A DNA stretch of 64,000 bases, taken from contig JADLFX010000090.1 in assembly GCA_020849665.1 (NCBI GenBank), forward strand, positions 62,001-126,000. Direction: 5' to 3'. The DNA comes from Planctomycetota bacterium. Its GTDB lineage: Bacteria > Planctomycetota > UBA1135 > UBA2386. This document shows, one piece after another, positions 46,402 to 55,371 of this stretch; the first letter of the stretch is position 1; the number at the start of each line of letters is the position of its first letter. The translations under genes were made by a program, and so were the position numbers. The notes beneath the pieces are model-generated. The model saw only the letters and a program-made list of their open reading frames with translations. It was not told the DNA's origin and made no database searches.

Positions 46402-47481
46402 TCAGAGGCTCACGCCCGCCGCGTTGCTGAGCCGCAGGTTGCCGAGGCTCGCGTTGACGGTGAGGGCCTGGAAGTACACGGTCGCGCCGACGAGGCTCGC
46501 GTTGATCGCGCCTGCCGGGGCGATCGGGAACGTGGCTTCGCTGCCGACCAGGTTCCCCTGCCCGGCGAGCAGGAAGATCGTGGGATCGGTCCACAGGCGG
46601 CCGGTCACCCCGGGCACGGGCAGGCCGCCGGCGAACACCAGCCAGTTGGCGGAGAGGAACACGTAGCCGCGGCCGTTGGTGTTGCCGGCGTCGGTGACCC
46701 TCGCGACCAGGCCGTCGGAGCGGCTGCCGCCGGACACGTCCGGGTAGAGCCCCCCGGCGCCGAAGCACGGCGAGCCGGCCGGGCTCTGCTTCACGTTGTT
46801 GGGGTCGACGCCACCCATGTTCAGGACCGGAGTGTCGAGCAGGAGGTCGAACCACGGGTTCTGCCCCGGGACTCCGCGCGACGCGAACTGCCCCACCGGG
46901 TCCACCGTCCAACCGAGGCTGAGCGCGTTGCCGCGCGGGTTGTCGCCCACCGTGGGCGACGGTGGGGTCGGGTAGTAGTAGGCCGTGTAGATCGACTGGC
47001 CGTCGGCGGTCCAGTTGGCCTGGGTCAGTTCGAAGCCGTGGTAGAAGTCGGCCTCGCAGGGGATGGTCACCGGCTGAGCGAAGGTGTGCGTGATGTCCCA
47101 GCCGACGCGGCCAGCGCTGGTTTGCGTCTGGAAGGGGCCGAAGCGGGCGATCACCCCGGCTGGCGTGGGGTCGGGGCCCCCGCCGGGGGCGGCGCGGCGG
47201 AACACGAGGTGATAGGTCTCGGCCGTGGAACCGTCCTCGTCCGCGGTGCGGATCCGCATGCCGATCACGCGGCACGCCGTGCCGTTGTTGCCGACGCCGC
47301 GCAGGAGCGTCGCGGGCACTTCCTTCAGGACCTCGCCTGCGTTGCCGGCGAGGCTCATGCGGGTGACGTGCGTGGTGCAGGCGCCGGTGCGCTCGGGGTA
47401 GATCTGGAAGAGGTTGGTCGACTGCGCCGGGCAGAGCGGCGCGAGGAGGCCGAGGGCGAACAGGAGTGAGGTCTTGTGCAT
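46402..47481 (-). CDS. Secreted protein with shared C-terminal module
   Basis: 359 residues with a signal peptide (TSLLFALGLLAPLCPAQS). The body is beta-rich and of no recognised family (HLVFRRAAPGGGPDPTP, FTWELTQANW-like strands, LNMGGVDPNNVKQSPAGSPCFG). The end (LVGATVYFQALTVNASLGNLRLSNAAGVSL) matches the C-terminal motif of the proteins ending at 1599, 24870 and 55349. ATG 47481 has GGAG upstream. Extracellular location inferred. Confidence 0.75.
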   Translation of the reverse strand: MHKTSLLFALGLLAPLCPAQSTNLFQIYPERTGACTTHVTRMSLAGNAGEVLKEVPATLLRGVGNNGTACRVIGMRIRTADEDGSTAETYHLVFRRAAPGGGPDPTPAGVIARFGPFQTQTSAGRVGWDITHTFAQPVTIPCEADFYHGFELTQANWTADGQSIYTAYYYPTPPSPTVGDNPRGNALSLGWTVDPVGQFASRGVPGQNPWFDLLLDTPVLNMGGVDPNNVKQSPAGSPCFGAGGLYPDVSGGSRSDGLVARVTDAGNTNGRGYVFLSANWLVFAGGLPVPGVTGRLWTDPTIFLLAGQGNLVGSEATFPIAPAGAINASLVGATVYFQALTVNASLGNLRLSNAAGVSL

Positions 47482-47686
47482 GGTGGGCTCCGATCCCTCA
47501 GGAGAGGGACGACTCGGCGCCGAGGATAGCGGATGCCGGGCGGTCGTGCCGGCCGGAGCCGCAGCGACTCCGGAACGCCTCCGGGCGGGGTCGCCGCGAC
47601 GCCGCGGGAACGGCCGGCGCGCTCGGAGCCGATTCGGCGGACCGGCGCGGCGCAACCGCGCACAGGCACGTATACACCTGCCTTCC

Positions 47687-47926
47687 TTGAGCGAAGCGCA
47701 CCCCCTCCCCATCGACCAGGCAGTCGCCGCCGCCCTGCGCGAGTGCGGGCTGCCACCCAGCTACCACGACACCGTGCGGCAGCACGTGACCAGCGGGAGC
47801 GAGGAGTGGCGCGTGTGCTGCGGCAGCGGCTGCGACCCGTGCGTGGAGCAGATCGCCCGCGCGGTGGTTCGGGCGCAGGCGCTGCTGGCCGGCGGCAGGC
47901 GCGACGACCCTGCTACGCGGGCGTAA
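47687..47926 (+). CDS. Small Cys-rich protein, oxidoreductase-like domain
   Basis: 79 residues from a TTG at 47687 (LSEAHPLPIDQAVAAALREC), chosen because upstream codons are Arg/Pro-rich shadow sequence and a TATACA hexamer sits about 12 bases before it. The core WRVCCGSGCDPCVEQIARAVV resembles the short oxidoreductase-like CC-GC-CV motif found in bacteria and mitochondria, which may bind a metal or carry redox Cys. Its TAA stop lies inside REP copy 3. Confidence 0.5.
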   Translation: MSEAHPLPIDQAVAAALRECGLPPSYHDTVRQHVTSGSEEWRVCCGSGCDPCVEQIARAVVRAQALLAGGRRDDPATRA

Positions 47927-47952
47927 CAGGACCGTCGAGATTGCTCAGAGTC
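47909..47952 (-). repeat. Solo REP element copy 3
   Basis: Third copy of the REP family, without a transposase: hairpin stem 47909-47917/47922-47930 (9 bp, one wobble) and the same conserved head reading CTCTGAGCAATCTCGACGG on the minus strand. It lies between two convergent genes: the DUF1579 stop (47951-47953) abuts the head and the Cys-rich gene stop (47924-47926) is inside the hairpin. Confidence 0.85.
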
Positions 47953-48544
47953 ACTTCCGGCGGGTGTACTCGATCTTCATGGCGAGGGCTTCCTTGCCAT
48001 CGTCGGCGATGTTGTACATCTCGAAGGTGCGGTGGTCGGCGTCCTGGATGGTGGTGACGTTCCTCATCACCGACTTCTTGCCCGAGGGGTCGTAGCCGAC
48101 CATGGTGTCGACCATCGTCTTGCCGTCCTTGCTGCCCTCGCCCTCGCCGGTGGTGAACGAGGACGACATCGAGTCGACCCACACGCTCACGTGCTTCTTC
48201 TTCACGGGGTCGTAGCCGAAGATCCCGTGGCCGTGGAAGGGCTGGCCCATGAACTCGCCCTTGAAGTCGCTGAGCAGCCAGAGGCCGTTCATCACCAGCG
48301 TGTTGGTCTCGACCGCCTTCGAGGTCATGGCCTGCCCGCCCATGTAGAACGTGATCGCGCCGTCCCAGGTGCCGACCATCTTCTCGAGCTTCTTGTGCTC
48401 GGGACCGGCCTGGACCGCGACGGCGTCCATCTCCTGGGCAGCCGGCTTCTTGTCCTGTGCGCCCGCGGCGGGCTTGTCCTGGATGAGGGTGCCGACACCG
48501 ACGCCGGTGACGAGCGAGAGCAGACTCGTGGCGAGGAACTTCAT
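47951..48544 (-). CDS. DUF1579 family secreted protein
   Basis: 197 residues. An N-terminal hydrophobic segment (LATSLLSLVTGVGVGTLI) is followed by the DUF1579 pattern: HKKLEKMVGTWDGAITFYMGGQ, LVMNGLWLLSDFKGEFMGQPFHGHGIFGYD and KYVSVWVDSMSSS-like strands. DUF1579 proteins are lipocalin-like beta barrels; ligand unknown. Its 3' end touches the solo REP. Confidence 0.82.
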   Translation of the reverse strand: MKFLATSLLSLVTGVGVGTLIQDKPAAGAQDKKPAAQEMDAVAVQAGPEHKKLEKMVGTWDGAITFYMGGQAMTSKAVETNTLVMNGLWLLSDFKGEFMGQPFHGHGIFGYDPVKKKHVSVWVDSMSSSFTTGEGEGSKDGKTMVDTMVGYDPSGKKSVMRNVTTIQDADHRTFEMYNIADDGKEALAMKIEYTRRK

Positions 48545-48714
48545 CTGTGTGCCTGAGGGAACGAGAGTCGAGCGAGCGGCCCACGCCGACGTGGCGCCGG
48601 GCGGCGGCACTGTAGCCAGGGCCGCACCGCGGCTGTCACCGCCGTGACGGCTCCCGGGCCTGCGGCGGCGGAGGGCACGGGCGCGGCGGCAACCCTCCCG
48701 GGCATACTCTGCTC

Positions 48715-50166
48715 ATGCCCATGCGATGGAGCCTGATCCTGGGCCTGGCCGGCACGCTGCTCGCCCTCTCCGCCCCGGCTCAGGCCACGCGACCGGAGAC
48801 CCGGTCCCGCCCCCGCCCTCCGAACCTGGTGCTGATCCTCGCGGACGACCTGGGCTACGCCGAACTCGGCTGCTACGGGCAGACCGGGATCCGCACGCCC
48901 GAACTCGACCGGATGGCCCAGGAAGGGATCCGCTTCACCCAGGCCTACGCACCCTCCCCGGTGTGCGCGCCGACGCGCTGCTCGCTGCTCACCGGCCGGC
49001 ACCAGGGCCACGCGTTCGTGCGCGACAACCAGGAGATCCGCCGGCCGGGATCGCAGGAGTTCGACGGCCAGCTGCCCTTGCCCGCCGGGACGGCGACCCT
49101 GGCGCAGCGGCTGAGGGAGGCCGGCTACCGCACGGGGATCTTCGGCAAGTGGGGTCTGGGCGGACCGCACACGGACTCGGTCCCCGATCGGTTGGGCTTC
49201 GACACCTTCTACGGCTACCTCTGCCAGCGCCACGCCCACGACCACTACCCGGCCTACCTGTGGCGCAACCGGACCAAGGAGGCGCTCGCCGGGAATCCCG
49301 ACGACTCGCATGGCGGCGCGACCTACGCGCAGGACCGGCTCTTCGCCGAGGCACGGAGCTTCGTGCGCGAGCACCGCGACCGCCCGTTCTTCCTCTACCT
49401 CCCGACCGTCGTGCCGCACCTCGCCCTGCAGGTCCCCGAGGACTCGCTGGCCGAGTACCGGGGACGCTTCCCGGACACCGCCTACGACGGCAAGAAGGGC
49501 TACCGCCCCCACGCCGCGCCGCGTGCCGCGTACGCGGCGATGGTGACCCGCCTCGACCGCGAGGTCGGCGCGTTGCTGGCGCTGCTGCGGGAACTCGGCC
49601 TGGAGCGCGACACCCTGGTCGTGTTCACGAGCGACAACGGTGCGACCATCGACATCGGCGGTGCGGACAGCGGGTTCTTCGCCAGCACGGGTCCCTACCG
49701 CGGCCGCAAGATGTCGCTCCACGAGGGCGGGCTGCGCGTGCCGCTGCTGGCGCGCTGGCCGGGAACCATCCCCGCGGGGACCGGCAGCGATCGCATCACC
49801 GGCCTCCAGGACCTCGCGGCCACCTTCCTGGACCTCGCCGGGGCCGCGCCGCTCCCGGCCCAGGATGGCATCAGCCTGGCACCGACCCTGCTCGGCCGGG
49901 GCCGCCAACCCGAGCACCCGTGGCTCTACTTCGAGTTCCGCTCCGCTCCCGGCGGCCCGCAGCAGGCCCTGCGCATGGGGCAGTGGAAGGCCCTCCGGCG
50001 GATCACCAGGGACGGCCCGGCCGCCACGCAGCTCTATGACCTCGCGCTGGACCCGGGGGAGACCGCCGACCGCGCCGGATCGCACCCCGAGATCGTCGCC
50101 CGCGTGCACGCCGCGTGGGCAGAGGCCCACACGCCGTCCGCGGAGTTCCCCCTGCGCCCGCGCTGA
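48715..50166 (+). CDS. Sulfatase (arylsulfatase type, Pro-containing FGly site)
   Basis: 483 residues, signal peptide (WSLILGLAGTLLALSAPAQA). Type I sulfatase: NLVLILADDLGYAELGCYG with the metal-binding Asp pair, the formylglycine site SPVCAPTRCSLLTGR (C-x-P-x-R), GIFGKWGLGG and FTSDNGA. The Cys must be oxidised by a formylglycine-generating enzyme; no stand-alone FGE is in the window. Probable role: desulfation of sulfated polysaccharides. Second sulfatase follows 320 bases later. Confidence 0.93.
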   Translation: MPMRWSLILGLAGTLLALSAPAQATRPETRSRPRPPNLVLILADDLGYAELGCYGQTGIRTPELDRMAQEGIRFTQAYAPSPVCAPTRCSLLTGRHQGHAFVRDNQEIRRPGSQEFDGQLPLPAGTATLAQRLREAGYRTGIFGKWGLGGPHTDSVPDRLGFDTFYGYLCQRHAHDHYPAYLWRNRTKEALAGNPDDSHGGATYAQDRLFAEARSFVREHRDRPFFLYLPTVVPHLALQVPEDSLAEYRGRFPDTAYDGKKGYRPHAAPRAAYAAMVTRLDREVGALLALLRELGLERDTLVVFTSDNGATIDIGGADSGFFASTGPYRGRKMSLHEGGLRVPLLARWPGTIPAGTGSDRITGLQDLAATFLDLAGAAPLPAQDGISLAPTLLGRGRQPEHPWLYFEFRSAPGGPQQALRMGQWKALRRITRDGPAATQLYDLALDPGETADRAGSHPEIVARVHAAWAEAHTPSAEFPLRPR

Positions 50167-50187
50167 GCGCGGGCGCGGGGGGTGCCC

Positions 50188-50331
50188 TCAGGGCTTGAAG
50201 AGCAGGACCGCGCTGCGGTTGGTGGTGTACGGCCCGTACTGCGCCGATGGGCCGTCCACGGTCCAGTTGTAGACGTACTGGGTCTGACCCGAGCCGCCCA
50301 GGAGGCAGTGCGCCAGGTCAGGAGAGCAGCC
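50188..50331 (-). pseudogene. Orphan C-terminal fragment of a protein gene
   Basis: The minus strand encodes GSGQTQYVYNWTVDGPSAQYG followed by a short ending and a TGA at 50188. The composition is protein-like (Tyr, Asn, Thr), unlike shadow frames. Upstream the frame dissolves into Arg/Gly-rich sequence with no start, so this looks like the 3' remnant of a deleted gene, lying between the two sulfatases. Weak call based on composition only. Confidence 0.3.
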
Positions 50332-50486
50332 CTTCCGCGGCGCGGCGAGGTTCCCCCCGCGGCGCGGGCGCACGAGAGCCCCCGCCCGCCTCGCGCGCCC
50401 TCGACCCGGGCGGGGCGCGCCCACCCCATCGGGAGTACCCGGATGCCCTGCCGCACCCCCGCGCCTGCTATAGCGGCGGTCCAGCC

Positions 50487-51917
50487 ATGTCCCCGCGCGC
50501 CCTCTGCCTCCTGCTCCTCGCTGCCTGCGCGGCCCGGCCGGACCCCGAGCCCCCCGCCGCCGGCGCGCCACGCCCACCCAACGTCGTGATCGTCCTGGCC
50601 GACGATCTCGGCTACGGCGACCTGGGCTGCTACGGGGCGGAACGGATCCGCACTCCCAACCTCGACCGGCTGGCACGCGAGGGCGCGCGCTTCACCGACT
50701 TCTACGTGGCCCAGGCGGTCTGCTCCGCCTCGCGCGCCGCCCTGCACACCGGCTGCTACCCCAACCGCATCGGCATCGCCGGGGCGCTCATGCCCACGGC
50801 GAACCTCGGCATCCACGAGCGCGAGACCACGCTGGGCGAACTGGTGCGGGCACGCGGCTACGCGACGGCGATGTTCGGGAAGTGGCACCTGGGACACCAT
50901 CCGGAGTTCCTGCCCACGCACCACGGCTACGACGAGTTCTTCGGGATCCCGTACTCCAACGACATGCACCCGGGGCATCCCGAACAGCCCAAGGCGCACC
51001 CGCCCCTGCCGCTCATCGAGGGGGACCGGACCGTGGAGGTCGAGCCCGACCAGCGCCGCTTCACGACGGAGTTCACGGCGCGCGCCGCGGAGTTCGTGCG
51101 CAGCCACGCGGAGCGGCCCTTCCTGATCGTCCTGGCCCACCCCATGCCGCATGTCCCGCTCGCCGTGAGCGCGGCCGGCGCCGGTCGCTCGGCCGCCGGG
51201 CTCTACGGCGACGTGATCGAGGAGATCGACGCCGGCGTGGGCGTGCTGCGCGACGCCCTGGCGGAGGCCGGCGTGCTCGACGACACGCTCTTCGTGTTCG
51301 TGTCGGACAACGGCCCCTGGCTGGCGTACGGCGACCACGCCGGCAGCTCCGGCCCCCTGCGCGAGGGCAAGGGCACCAGCTTCGAGGGCGGCGTGCGCGT
51401 GCCGTGCATCGTGCGCTATCCGCGGCTGGTCCGCGCCGGGTGCACGATCGCCAACCCCTGCATGACCCTCGACCTCTTCCCGACGGTCGCCGAACTGAGC
51501 GGAGCCCCTCTCCCACCCCTGGCGATCGATGGCCGGAGCCTCGTGCCGATCCTGCGCGGCGACCCCGGGGCAGGCGACCCGCACGAGGCGCTGTTCTTCT
51601 GGTACCACGCCAACAGCCTGGAGGCGATGCGGGCGGGCCGCTGGAAGCTGCACTTCCCGCGCACGTACCGGACCATGCATGGGCGCGCCCCGGGTCGGGC
51701 CGGCAGGCCCGGCAGCTATGACACCGGCGCCCGGATCGGCCTCGCGCTCTTCGACCTCGTCGCCGATCCCGGCGAGACCAGAGACCTCGCCGCGGCCCAT
51801 CCCGACGTGGTCACGCGCCTGCAGGCCATGGCCGAGCCGATGCGCGCCGAACTGGGCGACGACGCGCAGAAGGTGGCCGGCCGCGCGCGGCGGCCGGCAG
51901 GGCGGGTGCAGCGCTGA
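50487..51917 (+). CDS. Sulfatase lipoprotein (CSASR-type FGly site)
   Basis: 476 residues. A lipoprotein signal (LLLLAACAARPDPE, lipobox LAAC) suggests membrane anchoring. Type I sulfatase: NVVIVLADDLGYGDLGCYG, the site AVCSASRAALHTG (C-x-A-x-R, Ala instead of Pro, a variant common in planctomycete sulfatases), MFGKWHLGHH and FVSDNGPW. Ends with a Lys/Arg-rich tail. It differs in anchoring and site variant from the upstream sulfatase, so the two probably act on different substrates or locations. Confidence 0.9.
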   Translation: MSPRALCLLLLAACAARPDPEPPAAGAPRPPNVVIVLADDLGYGDLGCYGAERIRTPNLDRLAREGARFTDFYVAQAVCSASRAALHTGCYPNRIGIAGALMPTANLGIHERETTLGELVRARGYATAMFGKWHLGHHPEFLPTHHGYDEFFGIPYSNDMHPGHPEQPKAHPPLPLIEGDRTVEVEPDQRRFTTEFTARAAEFVRSHAERPFLIVLAHPMPHVPLAVSAAGAGRSAAGLYGDVIEEIDAGVGVLRDALAEAGVLDDTLFVFVSDNGPWLAYGDHAGSSGPLREGKGTSFEGGVRVPCIVRYPRLVRAGCTIANPCMTLDLFPTVAELSGAPLPPLAIDGRSLVPILRGDPGAGDPHEALFFWYHANSLEAMRAGRWKLHFPRTYRTMHGRAPGRAGRPGSYDTGARIGLALFDLVADPGETRDLAAAHPDVVTRLQAMAEPMRAELGDDAQKVAGRARRPAGRVQR

Positions 51918-51923
51918 GCCGGG

Positions 51924-52700
51924 TCAGCCCAGCGCCACCAGATCGGCCAGGCGCTCCGCGTTGGCAGGCGCCGCGCCGTCCGCGGTGTTGTTGAAGAAGC
52001 ACCACACCGTGCAGCCCTCGCCCAGGAACCCGGCGATGCGCCGCGCCCAGGTGCGCAGCGTGCGTGCGTCGTAGCTGCCGGCGTAGCCCTCCTCGGTGCC
52101 GTGGAAGCGCACGTACACGGTCCTGGCCGTCACCACGCGCGGGGTGGGCGCCGTGCCGCGGTCGTGCAGGACGAACGACACGCCGTGCTCGCAGAGCCGC
52201 TCCCACGTGGCCATGGTCCACCACCGTGGATCGCGGAACTCGATCGCGTGCTGGAGATCGTCGGGCAGTGCATCCAGGAAGCCCTGGAGCAGGATCTGGT
52301 CCGGCGCGAGGTTGGGCGGCAGCTGCCAGAGCAGGGGACCGAGGTGCGTGCCCAGGAGCCGCACCCGCGCGCAGAACTCCCGCAGGTCGCCGCGCGCGTC
52401 ACGCAGCCGGCGCATGTGGGTGATGCGGCGCCAACCCTTCACCGCGAACCGGAATCCGTCGGGGGCGTGGGCCCCCCAGCGCAGGAAGGCCATCTCGTTC
52501 GGCAGGCGGTAGAAGCTGGCGTTCAACTCGACCGCCGCGAAGCGCTCCTGATAGTGAGCCAGCCAGGCGTCCGCGGGCAGGTCGGCCGGGTAGAAGCGGC
52601 CGCGCCAGTCCGGATAGCTCCAACCGGAGGTGCCGACATGGAACCCGCCCATCGGCTGGGAGAAGCGCCCTCGCGAAGCGCCAGCGCGTGCGCGGGTCAT
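51924..52700 (-). CDS. DUF72 family protein
   Basis: 258 residues (242 if ATG 52652 is used, which fits most family members). TIM-barrel-like DUF72: GGFHVGTSGWSYPDWRGRFYP, LNASFYRLPNEMAFLRW, FEFRDPRWW-like AIEFRDPRWW and the Cys-Phe-Asn ending VWCFFNNTADGAAPANA. Function of the family is not established; related to endonuclease IV-like barrels. Convergent with the sulfatase. Confidence 0.9.
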   Translation of the reverse strand: MTRARAGASRGRFSQPMGGFHVGTSGWSYPDWRGRFYPADLPADAWLAHYQERFAAVELNASFYRLPNEMAFLRWGAHAPDGFRFAVKGWRRITHMRRLRDARGDLREFCARVRLLGTHLGPLLWQLPPNLAPDQILLQGFLDALPDDLQHAIEFRDPRWWTMATWERLCEHGVSFVLHDRGTAPTPRVVTARTVYVRFHGTEEGYAGSYDARTLRTWARRIAGFLGEGCTVWCFFNNTADGAAPANAERLADLVALG

Positions 52701-52967
52701 GGCGGCATTCTCGCACCCGCCCCATCGCGCGGCGAGCGCCAGGAGCGCGCCCGGCACGCATCGGGCCGCGGTGCGGGTTCGGCGCCGACCATCGACGATG
52801 TTGACGTGGGCTGCAGGGTGGCGCGCGAGGCCGCGGCACGCTCCAGGGGGTGGGTTGGAGCCTTGCGGGATCTTCACGTATCCTTCGCCGCGCCTTCCCC
52901 AGCGACCCCGACCCCGCCACCTCCGGCTCCCGCCGGCCGCCGTGGCTCCCTGACGACCCTCTCCGCC

Positions 52968-55349
52968 ATGAAGACACGGTTCGCCGCTGTGGCGCTGGTG
53001 GCATGCCTCTCCGGCCTCGCCCCCGCGCAGACTCCCGATCTCTACGACATCGAGGTCATCCGCGACTACCACCTCACGTTCGCGCAGTCCAACTGGTGGC
53101 AGCTGCTGGAGCAGAACTACACGCCCGAGATCAACATCCCGGCCGACCTGCGCGTGGACGGCGTCGTCTACCGGAACGTGGGCGTGCGCTTCCGCGGCAA
53201 CACGTCGTACTTCTCGCTGCCGCCGGGCTCGCAGAAGAAGAGCTTCAACATCGAGACCGACTGGATGGTGCCCGGTCAGGACCTGTACGGCTACGAGCAC
53301 CTCAACCTGAACAACGGGTTCCACGATCCCACGTTCCTGCGCGAGTTCCTCACCTACTGGGCGATGCGGCGCCATGGCCCCGCGCCCAAGTGCAACCTCG
53401 TGCGCCTGCACCTGAACGGCACGTACTGGGGCATCTACATCAACGTCCAGCAGCCCAACAAGGACATGATGGCGGAGTGGTTCCGCAGCAATGACGGCAA
53501 CCGCTACCGCGGCTTCCCGACCTCGGGCGGCTTCGCGAACGGGCGCACGGCGCTCACCTGGCTCGGCACGACCCTGGCCAACTACCTGTCGGCCTACCAG
53601 GCCAAGCAGGGCGACGGCACCGATCTGATGCAGATGATCAACGTGTTGAACAACACGCCGTCCGCACAGCTCCAGGCGCTGCTCCCGGCCGAGTTCAGCG
53701 TGGACCAGTTCTACCGCTACGCCGCGCTGATGAACGTGACCACCCAGACCGACAGCTACATCGGTTCGGGCAAGGACCACTTCCTCTACCACGACCCGGT
53801 GCACGGGGACTTCCACATGTTCCCGTTCGACCTGAACGAGTCCCTGCAGGAGAGCACCACCCTCGACCCCTGGTACAACACGACCAGCACGATCAAGCCC
53901 GCGTTCGCGAAGACCCTGGTCTTCCCGGACTGGCGCGAGCGCTACAAGGCGCACTACCGCTCGATCGTCGAGGAGACCTTCACGCCGCAGCTGATGGGCG
54001 CGCTGGCGTCGCGCTTCCACGCCAGGATCGCCGCGGACGTCGCGGCCGACACCAAGAAGATCTACACGACCCAGCAGTTCCTCGACAACCTCAACGGCCC
54101 GGTGACGATCGGCGCCCGCTCGGTGCCGGGGCTCCTGCCGTTCATCGCCAGCCGCAACGCCTACCTGCGCGGGCGTGCCGACCTGAGTGCGCCGCGCACG
54201 ACGCTCACCGCGCTGCAGCACACGCCGGCGAATCCGAATCCGTCCCAGGCCGTGACCGTCACCGTGGCGGCCTCGTCGCTCGCGGCCACGGTGAAGCTGT
54301 ACTGGCGCAAGGTCGGACCGTTCGCGGTGACGCCGATGTTCGACGACGGCCTGCACGGCGACGGCGCCGCCAACGACGGCGTGTGGGGCGCCACGATCGC
54401 GGCCCAGCTCCCGGGCTCGGTCATCGACTACTACGTCGAGGCGCTGACCGCCACCAACCTCGCCACCTACCTGCCGTACACGGCCGAGCACGCCTCCGCG
54501 GGCTACCGGGTGGCGTGGCCCACGGGCTCCTCGCCGATCCGGATCAACGAGTTCGTCGCCCAGAACGTCACGGGCATCGTGGACGAGAACAACCAGAACG
54601 AGGACTGGCTGGAGCTCTACAACGACTCCGACGTGACCGTGAGCGTGGGCGGCATGTGGCTCACCGATGATCTCGCGCGCCCGAAGTTCCAGATCCCCGC
54701 CGGGTACCAGCTCCCGGGACGCGGCACGCTGCTGATCTGGTGCGACGAGGACGGACTGCAGGGTCCCCTGCACGCCAACTTCAAGCTCTCCTCCAACGGG
54801 GAGGAACTCGGCCTCTTCGCCGCGGACGGCATCACCCTGCTCGACTCGTTCGCCTTCGGCATCCAGGTGGCCGACGTCGCGACGGGTCGCGTCCTCGACG
54901 GCGGCCCGCTCTGGGTCAGCCTCCCCACACCCACGCCGCGCGCGCGCAACGAGCTGGCCGGGTGCGGCACGCGCGGGTTCGCGGCGCAGGACTTCCGGGC
55001 GCACACCGCGCAGCTCGCGCTGACCGGTTCGCCGCGCATCGGCACCGCGCCGCTGCTCGGCGTGGGCCGCGGGCCCGCGAACGGCGCGGCGGGGCTCCTG
55101 CTGGCCCAGGCGCCGGCGCACATCGCGCTCGGCACCTTCGGGTTCACCGGCAAGGTCCTGCTGCTGGATCCGCAGCCGCTCTACGGCCCGATCTACGTGC
55201 CGCTCGACGGGCAGGGCAACGCCAGCGTGCCGTTCCCGATCCCGTACGACACCAACCTGGTGGGCAACCGGCTCTACCTGCAGGTGGCCACCGTGAGCGG
55301 GACCGGGCTCGACACCAGCAACGCGGTCGAGTTCAGGATCTGCCCCTGA
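52968..55349 (+). CDS. Secreted CotH-family protein with lamin-tail domain and shared C-terminal module
   Basis: 793 residues: signal peptide (AAVALVACLSGLAPAQ), a CotH kinase-like domain (about 25-400: FRGNTSYFSLPPGSQKKSFN, NLVRLHLNGTYWGIYINVQQ, SGKDHFLYHDP, MFPFDLNESL), a beta segment, a lamin-tail domain (INEFVAQNVTGIVDENNQ, NEDWLELYNDS), and the shared C-terminal module (NLVGNRLYLQVATVSGTG). CotH kinases phosphorylate proteins or glycans outside the cell. It leads a VTC-DUF4956-HlyD cluster, a neighbourhood known from other bacteria. Confidence 0.9.
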   Translation: MKTRFAAVALVACLSGLAPAQTPDLYDIEVIRDYHLTFAQSNWWQLLEQNYTPEINIPADLRVDGVVYRNVGVRFRGNTSYFSLPPGSQKKSFNIETDWMVPGQDLYGYEHLNLNNGFHDPTFLREFLTYWAMRRHGPAPKCNLVRLHLNGTYWGIYINVQQPNKDMMAEWFRSNDGNRYRGFPTSGGFANGRTALTWLGTTLANYLSAYQAKQGDGTDLMQMINVLNNTPSAQLQALLPAEFSVDQFYRYAALMNVTTQTDSYIGSGKDHFLYHDPVHGDFHMFPFDLNESLQESTTLDPWYNTTSTIKPAFAKTLVFPDWRERYKAHYRSIVEETFTPQLMGALASRFHARIAADVAADTKKIYTTQQFLDNLNGPVTIGARSVPGLLPFIASRNAYLRGRADLSAPRTTLTALQHTPANPNPSQAVTVTVAASSLAATVKLYWRKVGPFAVTPMFDDGLHGDGAANDGVWGATIAAQLPGSVIDYYVEALTATNLATYLPYTAEHASAGYRVAWPTGSSPIRINEFVAQNVTGIVDENNQNEDWLELYNDSDVTVSVGGMWLTDDLARPKFQIPAGYQLPGRGTLLIWCDEDGLQGPLHANFKLSSNGEELGLFAADGITLLDSFAFGIQVADVATGRVLDGGPLWVSLPTPTPRARNELAGCGTRGFAAQDFRAHTAQLALTGSPRIGTAPLLGVGRGPANGAAGLLLAQAPAHIALGTFGFTGKVLLLDPQPLYGPIYVPLDGQGNASVPFPIPYDTNLVGNRLYLQVATVSGTGLDTSNAVEFRICP

Positions 55350-55371
55350 GCCTCGGCCAGAGGATGCCTGC

